From JAOEGB01 sp041262585 (GTDB lineage: Bacteria > Actinomycetota > Actinomycetes > Streptosporangiales > Streptosporangiaceae): a stretch of DNA of 64,000 bases. A program made the position numbers and the translations under genes. This document shows positions 59,549-64,000 of the stretch, in pieces. The stretch spans positions 496,001-560,000 of the forward strand of contig NZ_JBGCBZ010000001.1 in NCBI RefSeq assembly GCF_041262585.1. Reading direction: 5' to 3'. How positions within the stretch are numbered: the stretch's first letter is position 1; every line of letters begins with the position of its first letter. Below the pieces are notes generated by a model. It saw only the letters and a list, made by a program, of their open reading frames with translations, was not told the origin of the DNA and ran no database searches.

Positions 59549-60649
59549 ATGAATGCCGTGAACCACCTCGCTGACCAGCCTCGCGCCCGCGCGGCCGCCG
59601 CCTTGTTGAGAGCCCTCAAACGCCTCGCTGGCCAGCTTCGCGCCCGTGCGATCGCCTTCTACGGCTCCTTCTGGTTTTCTACGACCGAGACGATGCGGCG
59701 GTGGGCACTGGCGGCGGTGGTGGTCAACGCGGGCATCACCGTAACCGGCGCGGCCGTCCGGGTCACCGGGTCTGGCCTCGGCTGCCCGACGTGGCCGAGA
59801 TGCACCCCGGACAGCTTCGTCCCGGTCAGGCACGACGCCCACTCCGCGATCAACATGGCGATCGAGTTCGGCAACCGGCTGCTGACGTTCCTGGTGCTCG
59901 CCGTCGCGGCGGCCTGCGTGGTCGCCGCCGTACGGCTCGGCCGCCCCGATTACGGGCAGCGCCGTCCCGCCTTGGTGCGGCTGGCCGCGCTGCAGCCGCT
60001 CGGCGTCCTGGCGCAGGCCCTGTGGGGCGGCCTGGTGGTGCGCACGCTGCTCAACCCCGTCACGGTGAGCGTCCACTTCCTCCTGTCCATCGGGATGATC
60101 GCCGCGGCGTTCACGCTGTTCGCGCGGGCCGGGGAGGGTGACGCGCCGCCGCAGCGGCTGGTCCACCGCGACATCCGCACTCTCGGGTTCGTCCTCACCG
60201 CGGCGGTGTTCGTCCTCCTGATCGCGGGAGTGGTCGTCACCGGCACGGGCCCGCATTCGGGCGACAAGGCGGCGTCGCGGTTCGGCTTCGACATCCAGAG
60301 CGTGGCGCAACTGCACACCGACGTCGTGTGGATCGTGGTGGGGCTCACGTTCGCGCTGCTGTTCTCGCTTCACGTGACCGACTCCCCCGGACGCGCGCGG
60401 CGGGCCGCGCTCGTGCTGCTCGGGGTGGAGCTGGCCCAGGGCGTGGTCGGCTACGTGCAGTACTTCCTGGCCGTCCCGGCGTTCCTCGTCGGCGTGCACG
60501 TGCTGGGCTCGACCCTCGTGTGGATCGCCACGCTGCGCGTGGTGTTCCTGACGCGGTCACGCGGCCCGGTCGCCACTCCGGTATCCGGCCGCTCGAACCG
60601 CGGCGAGCTCGCAACTAACTACGCCATGCGAGCGTCTAATCCCGCGTGA
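59549..60649 (+). CDS. ctaA: Heme A synthase (CtaA/COX15)
   Basis: A 366-residue membrane protein with eight predicted helices that converts heme O to heme A for cytochrome c oxidase. The conserved Cys pair is in VTGSGLGCPTWPRCTPDSF, and heme-binding His occurs in HDAHSAINMAIEFGNRLLTF, SVHFLLSIGMIA, AQLHTDVVWIVV and VGVHVLGSTLVW. The N-terminus (residues 1-50) is an Arg/Ala-rich extension made of an imperfect duplication (HLADQPRARAAAALLRALKR then LAGQLRARA). ATG 59549 is used; GTG 59558 is an option. It overlaps the next gene by four bases. Confidence 0.94.
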   Translation: MNAVNHLADQPRARAAAALLRALKRLAGQLRARAIAFYGSFWFSTTETMRRWALAAVVVNAGITVTGAAVRVTGSGLGCPTWPRCTPDSFVPVRHDAHSAINMAIEFGNRLLTFLVLAVAAACVVAAVRLGRPDYGQRRPALVRLAALQPLGVLAQALWGGLVVRTLLNPVTVSVHFLLSIGMIAAAFTLFARAGEGDAPPQRLVHRDIRTLGFVLTAAVFVLLIAGVVVTGTGPHSGDKAASRFGFDIQSVAQLHTDVVWIVVGLTFALLFSLHVTDSPGRARRAALVLLGVELAQGVVGYVQYFLAVPAFLVGVHVLGSTLVWIATLRVVFLTRSRGPVATPVSGRSNRGELATNYAMRASNPA

Positions 60650-61362
60650 TCACTCTTCTGCCCTGGCGATGGTCTCAAGCCGCGCTGCGAAGGGCGTTCC
60701 AGTGCCTCGCCGTCCTCAGCGTCCTGCCGCTGGCCCCGATGACGTGGGTCTGGCTCACGAGCGCGTCGCACCGGGTGGTCGCCGAGCCCGGGACCCCCTG
60801 GATGGAGTCGGTACCGGCGATGCCCGCGGCGCTGGTTCTCGGCGCGGGGATCTTCGGCGACCAGCCCAGCCCGATGCTCCGGACCCGGCTCGCTCTCGCG
60901 ACCCGGCTCTACCAGGAGGGCAAGGTGCGCGCGCTGCTGCTGTCGGGTGACAACAGCCGCGCCGGATACGACGAGCCGACCGTGATGCGCGACTTCCTGA
61001 TCGCCCATGGCGTGCCCGCCAAGAAGATCGTCCTCGACTACGCGGGCTTCGACACCTGGGACTCCTGCGTCCGGGCCAGGAGGATCTTCGGGGCCTCACG
61101 CCTGATCGTGGTGACCCAGGAGTTCCATCTCCCCCGCGCCGTCGCGCTGTGCCGTACGGCCGGCCTGGACGCGTTCGGGGTGGGCGACGACTCCACTCCC
61201 GACTGGCCGATGGAGACCGCGGGGTACGCCGCGCGGGAGGTCTTCGCCTCCGCCAAAGGCGTGCTGGACGGCGTGCTGCTCCACTCCCAGCCCCGGTTCC
61301 TCGGCCCCCATGAGGCCGGACTCGACCGGGCGCTGGCGTCCGCGCGCCGCGCCCGGCGCTGA
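60646..61362 (+). CDS. ElyC/SanA/YdcF-family protein (DUF218)
   Basis: A 238-residue protein with one N-terminal membrane segment (FQCLAVLSVLPLAPMTWVWL). The DUF218 domain begins ALVLGAGIFGDQPSPMLRTR and continues LLLSGDNSRAGYDEPTVMRD, IVLDYAGFDTWDSCVRARRI and VVTQEFHLPRAVALCRTAG. Homologues (SanA) affect envelope integrity and vancomycin exclusion. GTG 60646 overlaps the ctaA stop (GTGA), so the two are coupled. Confidence 0.9.
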   Translation: MITLLPWRWSQAALRRAFQCLAVLSVLPLAPMTWVWLTSASHRVVAEPGTPWMESVPAMPAALVLGAGIFGDQPSPMLRTRLALATRLYQEGKVRALLLSGDNSRAGYDEPTVMRDFLIAHGVPAKKIVLDYAGFDTWDSCVRARRIFGASRLIVVTQEFHLPRAVALCRTAGLDAFGVGDDSTPDWPMETAGYAAREVFASAKGVLDGVLLHSQPRFLGPHEAGLDRALASARRARR

Positions 61363-61400
61363 CCAAGCCCGGCGGCCTGCTCCCGAAACCCTCGCCTCGG

Positions 61401-62687
61401 TCAGGTCGTCCCGGAGCCGCCCGGGGGGAAGCCCGGGCCGGCCGCGCCGTACCCGGGCCCCTGGCCCGGCCAGCGGCCAGGGGGCGGGGCTCCGGGGGCG
61501 TACCCCGGCGGCGGCACTCCCCGGGCGGCGCGGGCCTGGTGGCGCTCCGGGATCGGGAAGGACATCCGGGCGTAGGCCATGAGGTCGGCCAGCGACCGCT
61601 GCGTGGTCCGGAACGTGGCCTCGTCCACGCCTCCCCTGGCCGCGCGGGCGTGGAGCAGCCCGAGCTCCGTCGAGGCGAGCTGGTAGTCGCTCATCGCCCG
61701 CGCGCCCGCCTTGCCGCCGTGGGCCTTGGCCCAGGCCCGGGCGTGGCTGCGCCGCCGCAACGACGTCAGCATGAAGATGTCCGCCTGGTTGACCAGCCCG
61801 TTCCGCTCGTACGACGGCAGGTAATGCTGGATCAGCCCGATGATGCGCTTCCTGTCCCTGAAGATCACGGTCAGCTCGACGACCAGCAGGACCATCAGGA
61901 TGAGATAGGCGATCGCGAGGCCCCCGAGCCCGCCGAACGACGCGAAGCCGTTCCATATGCCGTGCAGGATCATCGCGCCGAGCCAGCCCGCGATGATCAT
62001 CACGAGGCCGGACGGCCCTCTGCGGTGAGCCGCGTAGGCCACCGAGATGCCGATCAGGGACGTGAAGAGCGGGTGCGCGAACGGCGAGAGCACCCCGCGC
62101 AGCACCAGCGTGGCGGCGAGGACCTGGGCCCCGTTCTCGTTCAGCGCCGCGATGTAGTAGCTGACGTTCTCGGACATCGCGAAGCCGAGGCCGACCATGC
62201 TGGCGTAGATGATGCCGTCGGTGGGCCCGTCCAGCTCCTGCCGCCGGTACCGGAACAGGCCCAGCAGCACCAGGCCCTTCAGCGTCTCCTCCACCGGCGG
62301 CGCGCCGAACGTCGCGACCAGGCTGCGGGCGCTGTTCTCGTCGCCCAGCTGGTGGGCCACGTAGACGAGGTTGAGCGAGTTCAGGAGGCCCGCGACGAGG
62401 ACGGCGATGCCCGCCCCCCACGCGAACGCGAAGATCAGGTTGGTGCGGGGTTCCGGCTCCAGGCGGTCGAGGGCGAGCACGCCCGCCAGCAGCAGTGGAA
62501 CGGGGGCCACGGCGAGCCCCAGCGCGATGAAGAAGTGAACGGGGTCGCCGTTCAGTATGTCGAACGAGAAGGACACCAGAGCGCAGATCCCGGCGATCAC
62601 GAGACCGATGATCAGACCGACTGACGGACGCTCCTTCAGCACCGCACGAGGATCAAGGCTGGCCATTCCGCGAATGTAACCGAACAT
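61401..62687 (-). CDS. PrsW-family intramembrane metalloprotease-like protein
   Basis: About 428 residues with eight membrane helices. The PrsW active-site pattern is present: FGAPPVEETLKGLVLLGL (double Glu), MSENVSYYI and a His in SPFAHPLFTSLIGIS. A cytosolic C-terminal part includes a Pro/Gly-rich tail (PPPGYAPGAPPPGRWPGQGP). The family includes site-1 proteases of anti-sigma factors in Bacillus. ATG 62687 (MFGYIRGMASL) is preceded by GGAGGGG with a long spacer; ATG 62666 is an alternative. The upstream frame to 62882 is unconserved. Confidence 0.88.
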   Translation of the reverse strand: MFGYIRGMASLDPRAVLKERPSVGLIIGLVIAGICALVSFSFDILNGDPVHFFIALGLAVAPVPLLLAGVLALDRLEPEPRTNLIFAFAWGAGIAVLVAGLLNSLNLVYVAHQLGDENSARSLVATFGAPPVEETLKGLVLLGLFRYRRQELDGPTDGIIYASMVGLGFAMSENVSYYIAALNENGAQVLAATLVLRGVLSPFAHPLFTSLIGISVAYAAHRRGPSGLVMIIAGWLGAMILHGIWNGFASFGGLGGLAIAYLILMVLLVVELTVIFRDRKRIIGLIQHYLPSYERNGLVNQADIFMLTSLRRRSHARAWAKAHGGKAGARAMSDYQLASTELGLLHARAARGGVDEATFRTTQRSLADLMAYARMSFPIPERHQARAARGVPPPGYAPGAPPPGRWPGQGPGYGAAGPGFPPGGSGTT

Positions 62688-62820
62688 CCACGTTCTGTCC
62701 CCTCCGCCCCCACCGCTGGCGCCCTCGGCCGCTGTCCTGGGACCGGCGGCCGGCTTGCGGAACCGGCGGTTCGCGATACCTTCACGATCGCGATATCCGT
62801 TCTGGTGACGAGTGGGGACG

Positions 62821-64000
62821 ATGAGCGAGAAACCTCCGGGCGGGCTCGGCCGGCGGCGATTCCTGCGCGTGGCGGGGACCACCGCCGTGAGCGCGGTCGC
62901 CGCGGGGTCGGGGGTGGTGGGGGACGCCTCGCCGGCCGCCCGTCAGGCCACCCGGCCTGGCGACGCCCGTCCGGCGCCCACCGCCGAGCCCGGCCCGGTG
63001 GCATTGCCGGGGACGCGGGCCGCGGCCCTGCCCGAGCGGCTGCTCCCGGGCGACTCGTCCTGGAGGTTGCGCAGGTACGGCCCGGCCGACGCCATCGACG
63101 GCTACTGCGACCAGGTGAGCGTGCTCCCCGGCGAGCCGGTGGGCCTGCACGCCTCCACGACCGCGGACCGCTTCCGGGTCACGGCGTACCGCATGGGCTG
63201 GTACGGCGGGGCGCTCGCGCGCCGGGTGTGGCGGTCGAGCTGGATCAAGGGCCGGAGACAGGCCCCGGCCGAGGTCGCCCACGCCACCCGCACAGCGCAC
63301 GCCGGGTGGGACCGGACGCTGTCCGTGCCCACGGACGGCTGGCCGGAGGGGGCCTACCTGCTGCGTCTCGACGCCGACCACGGGCCCCAGCGCTACGTGC
63401 CGCTGGTCGTGCGGTCGGCGACCGCCGCCGGGAAGACCGTGCTCGTCCACGCCGCGGCCACGTGGCAGGCCTACAACAGGTGGGGCGGCTACAGCCTCTA
63501 CTACGGCGAGGACGGCCGCTACGACAGCCGCTCGCTCGCCGTGACCTTCGACCGGCCGTACGACAAGGTCGGGGTGCGGAAGTTCCTGATCCACGAGCGG
63601 GCGGTGGTGGAACTGGCCGAACGGCTCGGTATCCCGCTGGCGTACACCACCGGGGTGGACCTGGAGACCGGCGGCCAGGTGCTGGACGGCGCCACGGCGG
63701 TCTTCTTCCTCGGCCACGACGAGTACTGGACGCCGGGGCTGCGCCGCCGCGTCACCGAGGCCAGGGACGCGGGCGCCAACCTCGCGTTCCTCGGGGCCAA
63801 CACCTGCTACCGCCGCATCCGCCTGGAGCGGGACGGCCGCCTGGTCGTCTGCTACAAGACCGCCGCCGCCGAGGATCCTCTGTACGGCAAGCACCCGTCG
63901 CTGGTGACGACGGACTTCCGGGCCGACCCGGCGCCCGACCCCGAATCGTCGCTGACCGGGGTCTACTACGACGGCTTCCCGGCGGACGCGCCCTATGTGG
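62821..64000 (+). CDS. Tat-exported N,N-dimethylformamidase beta-subunit-like protein (3' truncated by window)
   Basis: A frame open from ATG 62821 to the window end (393 codons seen). The N-terminus MSEKPPGGLGRRRFLRVAGT then TAVSAVAAG carries a twin-arginine motif (RRRFLR) and a hydrophobic stretch. The mature part (about residues 75-393) has YRMGWYGGALARRVWRSSWI, VHAAATWQAYNRWGGYSLYY, GHDEYWTPGLRRRVTEARDA and LGANTCYRRIRLE, the pattern of the DMFase beta-subunit family domain with the GHDEYW motif. GGGGACG precedes the start. It is an exported protein of unproven substrate; relatives occur widely in actinomycetes. The stop lies beyond 64000. Confidence 0.85.
   Translation, partial: MSEKPPGGLGRRRFLRVAGTTAVSAVAAGSGVVGDASPAARQATRPGDARPAPTAEPGPVALPGTRAAALPERLLPGDSSWRLRRYGPADAIDGYCDQVSVLPGEPVGLHASTTADRFRVTAYRMGWYGGALARRVWRSSWIKGRRQAPAEVAHATRTAHAGWDRTLSVPTDGWPEGAYLLRLDADHGPQRYVPLVVRSATAAGKTVLVHAAATWQAYNRWGGYSLYYGEDGRYDSRSLAVTFDRPYDKVGVRKFLIHERAVVELAERLGIPLAYTTGVDLETGGQVLDGATAVFFLGHDEYWTPGLRRRVTEARDAGANLAFLGANTCYRRIRLERDGRLVVCYKTAAAEDPLYGKHPSLVTTDFRADPAPDPESSLTGVYYDGFPADAPYV

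Overview
The window is 64 kb of very GC-rich DNA with gene families typical of a sporulating actinomycete: mycothiol-synthase-like tandem GNAT, acVLRF1, SufR-type suf operon, MocR/YczE pair, DesK/DesR-type two-component systems, a DUF222 (13E12) element, and many GTG starts. The style fits Streptosporangiales (a Streptosporangium/Nonomuraea/Microbispora-like genome), but the family assignment is inference. No rRNA, tRNA, CRISPR array, transposase or prophage was seen.

Layout. 0-10 kb: end of an ABC exporter, an orphan NarL-type regulator, a secreted Asn-Pro-Ala-repeat protein, an acyl-CoA ligase, a POT peptide transporter, a TRIC-like channel, a divergent MocR/YczE pair and a GH15 trehalase-like enzyme. 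10.3-25.6 kb: a minus-strand carbohydrate operon of eight genes (six-hairpin hydrolase, CUT1 binding lipoprotein, two permeases, GH36-like, GH38, GH2 and GH110 enzymes) with a LacI regulator upstream. None of the hydrolases shows a signal peptide, so they probably act on imported oligosaccharides carrying galactose and mannose. 25.7-34.4 kb: a conserved hypothetical, an LD-carboxypeptidase, a sulfotransferase, an ABC exporter, an enoyl-CoA hydratase, a small HTH protein, an ABC-F ATPase and an acVLRF1 peptidyl-tRNA hydrolase. 34.5-39.4 kb: a degenerate EAL-CBS protein and a DesKR/ABC-2 efflux operon. 39.8-41.1 kb: a broken DUF222 gene joined to a DUF4429-like remnant. 41.3-47.3 kb: hisG-hisE, a CE7 esterase, a tandem GNAT and a DEAD-box helicase with a long RGG-like tail. 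47.9-54.4 kb: the complete suf iron-sulfur assembly operon (sufR-B-D-Rieske-C-S-U-T), with a candidate SufR site and a candidate iron box upstream. 54.7-64 kb: a VOC protein, an ABC-2 pair, an EamA exporter, a GntR/FCD regulator, heme A synthase, an ElyC/SanA-like protein, a PrsW-like protease and the start of a Tat-exported DMFase-beta-like protein.

The most unusual items are: (1) the GH110/GH2/GH38/GH36/six-hairpin import-and-degrade operon with a 26-bp near-perfect palindrome before its first gene; (2) an intergenic repeat family, GTGATCATGCAC-N3-TTCCC, in ten copies at three separate loci; (3) ABC-F and acVLRF1 translation-rescue-type genes side by side; (4) the DUF222/DUF4429 chimeric pseudogene; and (5) the suf control region with two distinct candidate operators.

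All functional names are from reading translated motifs by eye; no database search was run. Promoter, operator and terminator calls are pattern-based.
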